Shown here in pieces: positions 8,901 through 17,273 of a stretch of DNA of 50,673 nucleotides; the stretch's first letter is position 1, and each line of letters begins with the position of its first letter. A program made the position numbers and the translations under genes. The notes below the pieces were generated by a model. The model was not told the DNA's origin. It ran no database searches and saw only the letters and a list, made by a program, of their open reading frames with translations. This DNA is from Flavobacteriales bacterium (GTDB lineage Bacteria; Bacteroidota; Bacteroidia; Flavobacteriales_D; Sanyastnellaceae): the NCBI GenBank assembly GCA_020437755.1, contig JAGQVX010000007.1:1-50673 (forward strand). Direction: 5' to 3'.

Positions 8901-9807
8901 AACCGCTCATACAGCAATGCGATTTACCTTGGTGTTGATCGTCCTTACTCTGGCCTCCTGCACCAACGTGAAGAGGACAGCCAAGGGAAAACCGCTGCGC
9001 AACTATTCTCCCGGGTCCATTATCAAGAAGAGCATTAAAGAGGAATTCACCTTCGACTGGCTGGGAATGAAGATGAACGTAGACTTTGAGTCCAATGAGG
9101 AAAAGCAGGATTTCAAGGCAACAGTTCGCATTCGCAAAGACAGCATTATTTGGCTTTCCCTGGCTCCCGCAGCCAATATAGAAATGGTGCGCATGATCAT
9201 TACTCCCGACAGCATCAAGTATATCAGCAAAATTCCGGGAAATAAACACTACTACCTGGGCACCTTTGACAAAGCCGGTGATATTGCCCAAATGGACCTT
9301 ACTTTTCAGGCTATTCAGGATATCCTGGTAGGAAATGCCATCCTGCTCGATAAGCAGCAAGAGAATCATGTGAGTGTGATTGATAAGGAAGAGTACTTCA
9401 TTCTCACTAAATTCTCCCGAAAGCTTAAAAAAGCAATCGGTCTGGATGAAAAAGACGTCTTACCCAACACCGTATTTGAAATCAGCGTCCCCGATAAAAA
9501 GTACGAGAAGCTCAAGAAACGCTCCGAATCCGATGAGCTAACGGTAAAACGGCATTGGTTCGATGGTCTCACTTTCAAGCACACCCGTGCAAAGTTTGAT
9601 GACTTTTACAACCACCGGTCGGTGGAGATCAATTATGAAGATTTCAAAGAAACCGACGGACAGATATACCCTTCCCGCGGACGGCTTATGGTAAAGACGC
9701 AAGAAACCTGGCAGGAAATCCGTTTTAAAATTTCACGCATCAGCGTGGGGAAACCCTATGACTTTGAATTCACTATACCTGAAGACTATGAGCGCCGCTG
9801 GGATTAA
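8893..9807 (+). CDS. DUF4292 lipoprotein
   Basis: 304 residues. The lipobox LTLASC is at about residues 18-23, so it is a membrane-anchored periplasmic lipoprotein; an internal ATG at 8917 also gives a complete signal peptide. The body (FDWLGMKMNVDFE, DSIIWLSLAPAANIEMVRM, DSIKYISKIPGNKHYYLG) matches the DUF4292 pattern, a beta-rich fold in the LolA/LppX-like group that may carry lipids (family-level inference). It overlaps the preceding TPR gene by 8 bases and the following murein gene by 20, so the three are one operon. Its role in envelope building is inferred from those neighbours. Confidence 0.87.
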   Translation: MNRTAHTAMRFTLVLIVLTLASCTNVKRTAKGKPLRNYSPGSIIKKSIKEEFTFDWLGMKMNVDFESNEEKQDFKATVRIRKDSIIWLSLAPAANIEMVRMIITPDSIKYISKIPGNKHYYLGTFDKAGDIAQMDLTFQAIQDILVGNAILLDKQQENHVSVIDKEEYFILTKFSRKLKKAIGLDEKDVLPNTVFEISVPDKKYEKLKKRSESDELTVKRHWFDGLTFKHTRAKFDDFYNHRSVEINYEDFKETDGQIYPSRGRLMVKTQETWQEIRFKISRISVGKPYDFEFTIPEDYERRWD

Positions 9808-10999
9808 ATATGCAATTGCCTTGCTCGCTTCTCTCCTATTAGCTCTAACGGTGGTGGGACAGTCGAAAGATGATTTACAAAAGCAACGCGACGAACTGAA
9901 TAAGCAAATCAGCTACACCAAGAAGCTCATTGCGGAATCGGAAAAAACCCAGCAGTCTACCAATCAGCAATTGCTTGTGCTGAACAAGCAAATCAACCTT
10001 CGGCAACGACTCATACGCAACATGTCGAGTGAAATCGACGAAATCGAAAAGGACATTACCCACAAGCAGGAAGAGATTGTTCAATTGGAAGAACAAATCA
10101 CCGACCTCAAGGAAGAATACGCCCACATGCTTCGCGTGAACTACGAAAACCGCAGGGCACAGGACAAAGTCATGTACATCTTTGCGTCCGATAGCTTTTA
10201 TCAGGCATACAAGCGCATGAAAATGATGACGTACTATACCGAAATCAGACAGCGACAGGTAGAAACTATTAAGAGCACGCAGGATGAATTGAACGGCGCA
10301 ATTGCTCAACTCGAAGGAACACGACAGGAAAAACAATCGCTCGTAAGTGCTCAGGAAGAAGAGAGTTCCAAGCTGGAAAGCGACAAGAAAACCCGGCAAA
10401 AAACACTCAGTAGTCTGAAAGAACGAGAATCGGAATTGCGCAAGCAGCAACAGCAACAGGAGGAAGAGCGTCAGAAACTCAACAAAGCAATTCAGCGCAT
10501 TATCGAAGAAGAACTGCGTGCCGAAAAGAACAAAAACAACGGTGTGTATTCACTCACTCCGGAAGGTAAAATCATTTCGGCCAACTTTGAAAAAAACAAA
10601 GGTTCCCTTCCCTGGCCGGTACTTCGAGGAGTGGTTACCATGAAATTTGGAGAGCAGCCACACCCTTCCATTCCGGGAATCGTCATTACGAATAACGGTG
10701 TAGACATAACCACCGATAAAGACGCGTCGGTCCTTGCCGTTTTCGAGGGAGAGGTTACCCAATTGTTTAGTCTGCCCGGTGCAGGATACAACGTGATCAT
10801 TAGTCATGGGGCCTATCGTACCGTATATACCAATCTGAAAGCTGTGAAGGTAAAGAAAGGCGACACTGTAAGTGCTTCCGAACCCATCGGCACCGTAATA
10901 TCAGAAGGAGGCAAATCAATAGCCCATATTGAAGTTTGGAAAGTAACGTCTACCGGTGGTACTCCACAAAACCCTGAATACTGGCTGAGCAAGAAGTAA
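9788..10999 (+). CDS. EnvC-like murein hydrolase activator (coiled coil plus degenerate LytM)
   Basis: 403 residues from the ATG at 9788; an in-frame ATG at 9758 adds ten residues before the signal peptide. The signal peptide (AIALLASLLLALTVVGQ) is followed by about 220 residues of coiled coil rich in Q, E and K, then a peptidase M23/LytM fold. The zinc-binding pattern is broken: the usual HxGxD start reads NNGVD, the YxHL motif reads YTNL, and HLHFE reads AHIEV. As in E. coli EnvC, this predicts no hydrolase activity and a role in recruiting and activating cell-wall amidases at the division septum. It is the last gene of the cluster, ending 4 bases from a convergent gene. Confidence 0.88.
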   Translation: MSAAGIKYAIALLASLLLALTVVGQSKDDLQKQRDELNKQISYTKKLIAESEKTQQSTNQQLLVLNKQINLRQRLIRNMSSEIDEIEKDITHKQEEIVQLEEQITDLKEEYAHMLRVNYENRRAQDKVMYIFASDSFYQAYKRMKMMTYYTEIRQRQVETIKSTQDELNGAIAQLEGTRQEKQSLVSAQEEESSKLESDKKTRQKTLSSLKERESELRKQQQQQEEERQKLNKAIQRIIEEELRAEKNKNNGVYSLTPEGKIISANFEKNKGSLPWPVLRGVVTMKFGEQPHPSIPGIVITNNGVDITTDKDASVLAVFEGEVTQLFSLPGAGYNVIISHGAYRTVYTNLKAVKVKKGDTVSASEPIGTVISEGGKSIAHIEVWKVTSTGGTPQNPEYWLSKK

Positions 11000-11003
11000 C
11001 AGG

Positions 11004-11729
11004 CTATGAGCCGATCATTGCGTCATCAGTAGCTTTCTTTTTCTTCTTCTTTTTGAAGATATCCCCTTTAAAATCACGCTTGAATCCCAATGCTCCTACC
11101 CACTCATTGGTGGGAACTATCGCGTCAAACGAACGGTTCCAAATAGCGCTTAGCGATACATAATTCCGCTTACCAACACGGCGCTCAAGTCCGGTGGAAA
11201 TGCGGAAATCAGTTGGTTGTCCGTAGTGTCCTGTACTCATTGACCACCACACCTCACCGCTCACTTCGAGAAACGTACGTTTGAAGACTTTGTGGGAAGC
11301 CGACAGCTTGGTTCTCAATTGCTGACTCCAGGGATGGTAAAGATCATTCACTTGTATGTCTGATTGAGCCCATTGATAACGCAGTCGAGCCTTGATGTCA
11401 AATTTGGCCAGTTCTGTTTTGATTCCGGCATCCACACTCCAGCGGTGACGTAGACTATACATGCTACGCGACTCATAAGAATTCCCAAATCGATAGTTCA
11501 CCGCCCACTCAAAGATCTTGGTGGGACTGTTTTCAACGGTAAGGTCCACAAAAGCTGTTTCGAGATTCCCGAATTGGTGATCCATGCGTAAATCACCTTC
11601 CGCCGAAAGTTTCCAATGCTTCACAATATCCTTGGAACCCTTGATGAAATACCATCCGCCGATATCGGTGTACTGCGCAGAAAATGCCAGTGGCAGACAT
11701 ATGAGAATCAGCAGACTAAGACTCCTCAT
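11004..11729 (-). CDS. DUF2490 family outer-membrane-type protein
   Basis: 241 residues. A signal peptide ends LAFSA/QYTD. The mature protein alternates charged and aromatic residues as short beta strands (WAVNYRFGNS, IKARLRYQWAQS, VSGEVWWSM, VSLSAIWNRSF), typical of DUF2490, a small outer-membrane barrel of unknown role. The tail holds seven consecutive lysines. Its start overlaps the end of the small lipoprotein gene by 14 bases, so the two form an operon. It converges on the EnvC-like gene with only 4 bases between the stop codons and no room for a terminator. Confidence 0.8.
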   Translation of the reverse strand: MRSLSLLILICLPLAFSAQYTDIGGWYFIKGSKDIVKHWKLSAEGDLRMDHQFGNLETAFVDLTVENSPTKIFEWAVNYRFGNSYESRSMYSLRHRWSVDAGIKTELAKFDIKARLRYQWAQSDIQVNDLYHPWSQQLRTKLSASHKVFKRTFLEVSGEVWWSMSTGHYGQPTDFRISTGLERRVGKRNYVSLSAIWNRSFDAIVPTNEWVGALGFKRDFKGDIFKKKKKKKATDDAMIGS

Positions 11730-12126
11730 AAATCACAATATCATCGATGGTCACTTCCTGCTTGCGATCGGTTATTTCTACCTCCCGTACGATCGGCATC
11801 CTGTTCGGATTTACCGTCGCAGATCCGGTGGTGTCTTTGCTATACACATACAGCGTGTAATTTCCCGGACGCAGATCCCTGTATTGAAATTCACCGTCAT
11901 AGTTGGTGTGAATCCGATCATCGGGAGATGTGTGCTCACCATAGATGATAAAAACCTCTACATCGGCTGCTACAGTGGTGTATTGCGTTGTAGCCGGATT
12001 GCTGAGCACCAAACGGTATTCCTCCCATACTTTCCCCGAAATTGATGCGTTTCCGCCATCTCCGGCTACTTTCGAGCAACCTGAAACCACCAGTGCCAGT
12101 GCTGCAACCAATATTATACTTCTCAT
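11716..12126 (-). CDS. Small lipoprotein with carboxypeptidase-regulatory-like fold
   Basis: 136 residues from the ATG at 12126. A lipobox LVVSGC lies at about residues 12-17. The mature part reads as one beta-sandwich of the carboxypeptidase-regulatory/prealbumin type (ASISGKVWEE, then DGEFQYRDLRPGNYTLYVYSKDT). The start at 12126 is preferred to 12165 because a -7 box, TATATTTG on the minus strand at 12142-12149, lies between them and would not allow the longer form. It leads a two-gene operon with the DUF2490 gene; a joint envelope role is plausible but unproven. Confidence 0.8.
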   Translation of the reverse strand: MRSIILVAALALVVSGCSKVAGDGGNASISGKVWEEYRLVLSNPATTQYTTVAADVEVFIIYGEHTSPDDRIHTNYDGEFQYRDLRPGNYTLYVYSKDTTGSATVNPNRMPIVREVEITDRKQEVTIDDIVIYEES

Positions 12127-12141
12127 TCTTGCAAGTTTGTC

Positions 12142-12149
12142 CAAATATA
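12142..12149 (-). promoter_or_regulatory. -7 promoter box of the lipoprotein/DUF2490 operon
   Basis: TATATTTG on the minus strand fits TAnnTTTG. The predicted transcription start is about 11 bases before the ATG at 12126. No clear -33 TTG is seen. Confidence 0.5.
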
Positions 12150-12297
12150 GTGAAGTCGCCATCATGTTAAGCCGAGGTTAAGTTTTACCTCAATAGGGAT
12201 TTGCAATGTCGATAGTGAATACAATTCCCTCAAAACCATACAATGTGAGGGAAAACATCCCGAAATTTGTATTGGGAATATCTACGAAAAACCACGC

Positions 12298-14949
12298 ATG
12301 AAGAAAGGACTCATTTTCACCCTGTTGCTGGCGGTTGTCCATTTGGCGAATGCCCAGGAAGCTGCATTCCTGCCCGGACAAATCCTAATCCAGACCGAAA
12401 AAGGAGCCAATCTGGACACTCAACTTGCCCAATGGAAGCAGGAGGATATGGGATTGGAATCGGTGGAAATCATGCGCTGCGTGAACCGGCCTATGGGAAT
12501 ATGGCAGCTCTCCTTCGATCCGGATCAGGTGCATTCATATGATTTGAAGCGGTTTCTTGCCGCTCAACCACGTATTTTCAATGTGCAATTCAATCACCTG
12601 GTGCAAGAACGTAGCACCGACCCCGACGATCCATATTATGCCAGTCAATGGCACCACAAACAGGCAAACGATAAGGACATTGACTCCGATTTAGCATGGG
12701 ATATTACCACGGGCGGCATGACCGCATTTGGCGATGAAATAGTTGTGTGTGTCATCGAAGGGAGCGGTTCAGATTGGGAACATGAAGACCTTATTGACAA
12801 TCACTGGGTAAACGTGCATGAAATTCCCGGTGACGGTATTGACAATGACTACAATGGTTTCACTGACGATTACAACGGATGGAATCCCGATAACTCAACT
12901 GATGATGTGGGCGCTGGCAACCATGGAACCCGTGTATCATCGATGATCGGATCTACTGGAAACAATGACTTGGGGGTGACCGGAGTGAACTGGGACGTGA
13001 AAATTATGCAGTGTGGGATAGGATCTCTGAATGAAGCCAATGTATTGGCAGCTTATGAATATCCGTTGGTCATGCGACAAATGTATAATGCTTCAGCCGG
13101 AGAAGAAGGAGCCTTTGTGGTGGCCACAAACGCCAGTTGGGGAATTGACTACGGTGATCCTGCCGATGCACCCTTGTGGTGCGCCGTGTATGATACGTTG
13201 GGCGTTCACGGAGTTCTCAACTGTGGAGCTACGTCCAACAATAATGTGAATGTGGATGAGGTGGGCGACTTGCCCACAGCGTGTGGAAGTGACTACATGA
13301 TTTCGGTTACAGCCACCAATGATCAGGATGTACGGACGTTCTCGGGGTATGGACAAACCACCATCGACCTGGCAGCGCCCGGTGCATCGGTGTATATGGC
13401 TCAGAACACGGATGCCTACGGTTCTTCATCGGGAACTTCGTTTGCCTCGCCTTGTGTGGCGGGGGTCATTGCACTGCTGTATTCTGCTCCCTGTGCATCA
13501 CTCGCAGCTATAGCGCATGCCGATCCACAAACCGCAGCCAATATGGTGCGTGAGGCCGTTCTTGATGGGGTTGACCCCGTGGACAACCTCACAACAGAAT
13601 GTGTCACAGGGGGTCGCGTGAATGCGAATAACAGTCTCATGATCATTATGGACAATTGTTCCAACAATGAGTGCTTTACGCCATTCTCCGTAGATGTCGA
13701 CATGGTTGGACCCGATGATTATTCGGTATCCTGGGGTGCTACCGATGCCATGATTGCGTTCGATCTTCGTTATCGTCCGGTAGGGTCAGCCAATTGGACA
13801 CTTATTCAGGGTGTGGAAAGCACTTCATACCTGATTCTGAACATGGACTGGTGCGTTGAATTTGAAGTTCAGGTCATGGCGCATTGCGATGATGGAGGTT
13901 CCAGCGACTGGTCGGCGTCGGTGTATTGGTTGAGCAATGGATGCTGCACGGCGCCTCACCCTATGTCATTTCTTGTAGAAGATATTGACGCCAATTCCGC
14001 TACCATTTCCTGGGAAGATATTTTGGCAGCCCAATACTATAACCTGGAATTGAGTCCGCTGGGTGAAGGCACCTGGGAAAGTTATACGTATTACGATGCC
14101 CTGGCATTGCTCGAATCACTGGATTCTTGTTCCAACTATGAGATACAGGTGCAAAGCGTATGCGATGGGGGAACCAGCAACTTCTCGGATCCTTTCGTGT
14201 TCAATACTCCCGGTTGTGGCAACTGCTCAACGATGGAATACTGCGTGGTGACCGGTGATGGCTCGCAGGAGTGGATTCAGCGTGTAGCCATTGAGGATAT
14301 TGATAACACCACTACCACCGATTACGGATATGGCGACTACACCGATATTTCTACGGAGTTGCAGCCCGGTGGAAGCTATGCCATTACCCTAGAGCCCGGA
14401 TACTCTGGTACACAATGGACAGAATATTTCAGGGTTTGGATTGACTACAATGTAAACGGCGAATTTGAAGACGACGAATTGGCCTACGATCCCGGTGATC
14501 TTACAACTACTCCTCTATACGGCATGATTCAAGTTCCCGTTTGGGCCTATCCCGGTTCCATGCGCATGCGAGTGAGCATGGATTATATGGGCAATTTATC
14601 CGGAGGGAGTCCCCCTGAGCCTTGTGAGAATGCGGACTATGGTGAGGTGGAAGACTATTGTATCAATATGAGTTCAGTGGTGCACGTGGATGAACATTTG
14701 GCGCATGCCGTATCGTTGTTTCCCAATCCGGCACGAGACGTTGTGACCCTGCGCTGGGCTGCAGCCAAAAAGGTAGTTCGTATGGAAGTCTTTGATTTTA
14801 CGGGGCAGCTTGTGTTGGATGAGCAGGGGCCATTCGGCCAAATGGAGCATCAACTCAACACCACTTCATTGACATCCGGTAGTTACACCATTCGTATTAC
14901 GGATACCGATGGCGGGAGGGTAATGGAACGCCTTGTAGTGACCAAATAA
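12298..14949 (+). CDS. T9SS-secreted subtilisin-like (S8) protease with Fn3 and GEVED domains
   Basis: 883 residues. The signal peptide ends HLANA/Q, and a prodomain follows up to about residue 105. The S8 domain (about 120-460) has His209 in GNHGTRV and Ser381 in SGTSFASP, with a probable oxyanion Asn near 314. The position of the catalytic Asp holds Glu154 (VIEGSGS where VIDTG is normal), so activity may be changed or lost. Two Fn3-like units follow (about 465-650), then a GEVED domain containing YGEVEDY, which is common in Bacteroidota secreted proteins. The last 80 residues are a type A T9SS sorting tail (LFPNPARD...GSYTIRITD). Likely a surface or extracellular protease or adhesin; the substrate is unknown. 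Repeat copies lie in the signal peptide, in the tail and behind the gene. Confidence 0.9.
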   Translation: MKKGLIFTLLLAVVHLANAQEAAFLPGQILIQTEKGANLDTQLAQWKQEDMGLESVEIMRCVNRPMGIWQLSFDPDQVHSYDLKRFLAAQPRIFNVQFNHLVQERSTDPDDPYYASQWHHKQANDKDIDSDLAWDITTGGMTAFGDEIVVCVIEGSGSDWEHEDLIDNHWVNVHEIPGDGIDNDYNGFTDDYNGWNPDNSTDDVGAGNHGTRVSSMIGSTGNNDLGVTGVNWDVKIMQCGIGSLNEANVLAAYEYPLVMRQMYNASAGEEGAFVVATNASWGIDYGDPADAPLWCAVYDTLGVHGVLNCGATSNNNVNVDEVGDLPTACGSDYMISVTATNDQDVRTFSGYGQTTIDLAAPGASVYMAQNTDAYGSSSGTSFASPCVAGVIALLYSAPCASLAAIAHADPQTAANMVREAVLDGVDPVDNLTTECVTGGRVNANNSLMIIMDNCSNNECFTPFSVDVDMVGPDDYSVSWGATDAMIAFDLRYRPVGSANWTLIQGVESTSYLILNMDWCVEFEVQVMAHCDDGGSSDWSASVYWLSNGCCTAPHPMSFLVEDIDANSATISWEDILAAQYYNLELSPLGEGTWESYTYYDALALLESLDSCSNYEIQVQSVCDGGTSNFSDPFVFNTPGCGNCSTMEYCVVTGDGSQEWIQRVAIEDIDNTTTTDYGYGDYTDISTELQPGGSYAITLEPGYSGTQWTEYFRVWIDYNVNGEFEDDELAYDPGDLTTTPLYGMIQVPVWAYPGSMRMRVSMDYMGNLSGGSPPEPCENADYGEVEDYCINMSSVVHVDEHLAHAVSLFPNPARDVVTLRWAAAKKVVRMEVFDFTGQLVLDEQGPFGQMEHQLNTTSLTSGSYTIRITDTDGGRVMERLVVTK
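12340..12354 (-). repeat. 15-bp repeat, class A, exact
   Basis: CATTTGGCGAATGCC on plus. Encodes HLANA at the end of the subtilase signal peptide. Confidence 0.95.
14828..14844 (+). repeat. 15-bp repeat variant with one inserted base
   Basis: GGCCATTCGGCCAAATG. Class B with one extra C; the stem becomes GGCC/GGCC. In the subtilase sorting tail. Confidence 0.6.
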
Positions 14950-14973
14950 GACCATTTACAAGACTCTATACCC

Positions 14974-14988
14974 CATTTGGCGCATGCC
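14974..14988 (-). repeat. 15-bp repeat, class A, one mismatch
   Basis: CATTTGGCGCATGCC on plus. The mismatch falls in the predicted loop. It lies 24 bases behind the subtilase stop codon. Confidence 0.8.
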
Positions 14989-15058
14989 TTAAACCTTTTC
15001 TTCTCCTTACTGAACGTTTTCCAAAACAGCGTGTACTGGGAATTGAAATTTCACTGTT

Positions 15059-15871
15059 ATGCGCATACTTTCACTTCTAATCTTCCTGATTTTGCCGGGA
15101 TTTGCCCGTGCTTCGGTGCCTTTGGAAACGGCCATGAAGCAAGCGGCTCATGATCTTACCCTCAAAATTCAATTTCAGGGATATAAGAAAATCGCAGTTG
15201 TCAATTTTACCTCCCACAGCGGCGAAGCCAACGAACTGGGAAGCATTGTAGCTGAGGAATTCGCATTTGCCCTGCTCGACGAGGCCTTTGGATTTGAAAT
15301 CATGGATCGAAATCACCTGGAGGCCATTTTCGAGGAATACCGATTGGCCATGGGCGGACTTGTGGACGAGGGAACCCTGATTGAAATCGGTAAGTTGCAG
15401 TCGGTTGAAGCGCTTGTGATAGGCACGCTCACACGATTGGAAAACAGCTACAAAGCCACGTTTAAGGTGCTGAGCACGGAATCGGGAAGTATTGTGGCAG
15501 CCGCCAAATGCGATTTTTCAGCAACTCCCATACTGGATTCCTATTTCGGCTATGCAGGCCCGCCCACTTCAGGAATTGACCCACCGCCAACACTCCACCC
15601 CTTGTCGTGCGGAGAAGCACACTCCTGTATCGTGACCATTGAGAATCATCGCCCGCTGCCTATTTCCGTGCGGCTCGAGAGCGAAGCCGGTGTGGCTTGT
15701 GAAGGATTAAAACAGGTGGAGGTCCCGGCGGGTATGCGTGTGCAAATCAATAATTTGTGCTCGGGAATCATCTACTACCGCATTCTCAATTCAAACGACA
15801 ATCGAATGCTCGAACAGGGCAGTATTTACATCAATGACTGCGGCGGAAAAATCATTTCAGTAGCCCCTTAA
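15059..15871 (+). CDS. CsgG/FlgO-like exported protein
   Basis: 270 residues with a signal peptide (LLIFLILPGFARAS). Residues 40-160 follow the pattern of CsgG/FlgO-type periplasmic domains: KIAVVNFTSHSGEANELG, then FEIMDRNHLEAIFEEYRLAMGGLVDEGT, then VEALVIGTLTRLE. These domains occur in curli secretion pores and flagellar outer-membrane proteins, but full CsgG membrane segments are not seen. The C-terminal 90 residues carry four cysteines in a beta-rich, Ig-like region. A role in outer-membrane assembly is an inference from the fold only. It converges on the next gene with 10 bases between them. Confidence 0.72.
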   Translation: MRILSLLIFLILPGFARASVPLETAMKQAAHDLTLKIQFQGYKKIAVVNFTSHSGEANELGSIVAEEFAFALLDEAFGFEIMDRNHLEAIFEEYRLAMGGLVDEGTLIEIGKLQSVEALVIGTLTRLENSYKATFKVLSTESGSIVAAAKCDFSATPILDSYFGYAGPPTSGIDPPPTLHPLSCGEAHSCIVTIENHRPLPISVRLESEAGVACEGLKQVEVPAGMRVQINNLCSGIIYYRILNSNDNRMLEQGSIYINDCGGKIISVAP

Positions 15872-15881
15872 TCAAACGGAG

Positions 15882-16514
15882 TCAGAAGGCAAATCCACCA
15901 AAAACACGGTAACGGTTGTACGCCAGGTCCTTTGCAATAAAGCGGGCATAAACCGGGTTGCCGTATTCATCGAATTCCTGAACAAAGTAATCCTCTACTC
16001 GCACCGTACCGAAGGTAGTATCGACACCAAAAAACAAGCGCTTCCACTTCACAAACGCTCCTGAAACAATAGGAACTCCATGATTGTGGTAATAGTAAGG
16101 TGTGTCGTTGAGGGGGATGCCCAGACAAATAATCATGGGATCAACCCCAGCGTGGACAGCTACCGACATGCCATCGTTGATTCGGAAGTTGAGAGCCAGT
16201 TCCGTCTTGAGGAAGTGCCATTCCCAAAAGAGATGTGATTCGTTAAAGTCATCCCGGTCGCCCCTTCCGTAGGCGTTCACCTGGACCCAATTCATAAAGA
16301 AACCGGGACGCACGCGCCCACCCCACTCCGGACCGATATAAAACCGGTTGCCCACTTCAAACCCAATTCCGAATCCGGTGCGTTTGTTGTCGAAAGCCAC
16401 ACCATTGAGCGGAATACCCAAGTCAACATGCAATCCGCTTTTCATGGACAAATCCTGAGCAAAAGTCGAGTATGAAAAGCAGCCAAGGAATGGCAGTAAA
16501 ATGAGCCAACGCAT
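15882..16514 (-). CDS. Probable small outer-membrane beta-barrel protein
   Basis: 210 residues. A signal peptide ends YSTFA/QD. The rest alternates in short amphipathic strands (GFGIGFEVGNRFYIG, RVRPGFFMNWVQVNAYG, GMSVAVHAGVD) and ends RYRVFGGFAF, with a C-terminal Phe as in many barrel proteins that BamA inserts. No family is recognised. It diverges from the next gene, also a small barrel, and the two may be related in function, although they share little sequence by eye. Confidence 0.65.
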   Translation of the reverse strand: MRWLILLPFLGCFSYSTFAQDLSMKSGLHVDLGIPLNGVAFDNKRTGFGIGFEVGNRFYIGPEWGGRVRPGFFMNWVQVNAYGRGDRDDFNESHLFWEWHFLKTELALNFRINDGMSVAVHAGVDPMIICLGIPLNDTPYYYHNHGVPIVSGAFVKWKRLFFGVDTTFGTVRVEDYFVQEFDEYGNPVYARFIAKDLAYNRYRVFGGFAF

Positions 16515-16628
16515 ACAGCAAGATACTTCAAAGTACTTATGACTGTGCGTTAGCTAACCTGTTTATATTACACAATAAACTGTTGACACTTATCTCCCTC
16601 AATTAGGGTATTACAACAAGGATCGGCA

Positions 16629-16636
16629 TATTTTTG
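16629..16636 (+). promoter_or_regulatory. -7 promoter box
   Basis: TATTTTTG fits TAnnTTTG. The predicted start of transcription near 16641 rules out the upstream TTG start at 16634 and gives a leader of about 47 bases before the ATG at 16688. Confidence 0.45.
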
Positions 16637-16687
16637 GAGGTTGGAAATGAACTTGAATACCAAAAACATTTACTAAATACTAAAGAG

Positions 16688-17206
16688 ATGAAATTGAAAT
16701 CAGTAGTTCTCGCAATGGCGTTGGTGATTGCCGGATTGTGCGGCAATGCTCAGGAAAAATACAACAACGTACACATTGGTTTAGAAGCAACACCAAGTCC
16801 GGGTGTGATGGCATCTGCCAACTTCAACATTGCGCGCAATATGGCATTGGGTCCAATTGTACGAGCGAATTTTTCAAACTATGGATTCCTCGGTTATTCA
16901 TACTTTGAATCACGCGTGGGCGTGGGTGTTAAGTTCGATTACTACTTCGATGAATTGATGAATTCATTCATGAACTGGCCTTCTTCAGTTGATTTGTATG
17001 CCGGTGGTAATGCCGGTCCGTTTTTCCGATTCCGCAATTACTCCAACTACATAGGTGATCCCCTTTATACACGCGTGGGCATTTTTGCAAATGCGGTTGT
17101 TGGTGGTCGCTACCACTTCAGCGATTCCATGTCGGTATTCGCCGAGGTCATTGGTGGAGCAGGATATGCTTCAGGTATCCGCGGCGGATTGGCGTTCTCG
17201 CTGTAA
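16688..17206 (+). CDS. Small outer-membrane beta-barrel protein
   Basis: 172 residues from the ATG at 16688. A signal peptide ends GLCGNA/QE. The mature protein is a run of glycine- and aromatic-rich strands (VGVGVKFDYYFDE, DLYAGGNAGPFFRF, GIFANAVVGGRYHF) with the ending RGGLAFSL, as in OmpW/OmpA-barrel-like proteins. It probably sits in the outer membrane; its ligand or role is unknown. A polypeptide from the upstream TTG at 16634 would overlap the promoter box and is rejected. Confidence 0.7.
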   Translation: MKLKSVVLAMALVIAGLCGNAQEKYNNVHIGLEATPSPGVMASANFNIARNMALGPIVRANFSNYGFLGYSYFESRVGVGVKFDYYFDELMNSFMNWPSSVDLYAGGNAGPFFRFRNYSNYIGDPLYTRVGIFANAVVGGRYHFSDSMSVFAEVIGGAGYASGIRGGLAFSL

Positions 17207-17261
17207 GCTCAGCGCTGCAAGAATTGCAACTCCTTTCGCTCCAATAATCGCCATTGTGGGT

Positions 17262-17269
17262 TAACTTTG
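17262..17269 (+). promoter_or_regulatory. -7 promoter box exactly 4 bases before an ATG
   Basis: TAACTTTG, then 4 bases, then the ATG at 17274. If the box spans -12 to -5, transcription starts on the A of the ATG, so the mRNA would be leaderless. No good -33 TTG is visible. Confidence 0.5.
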
Positions 17270-17273
17270 AACC

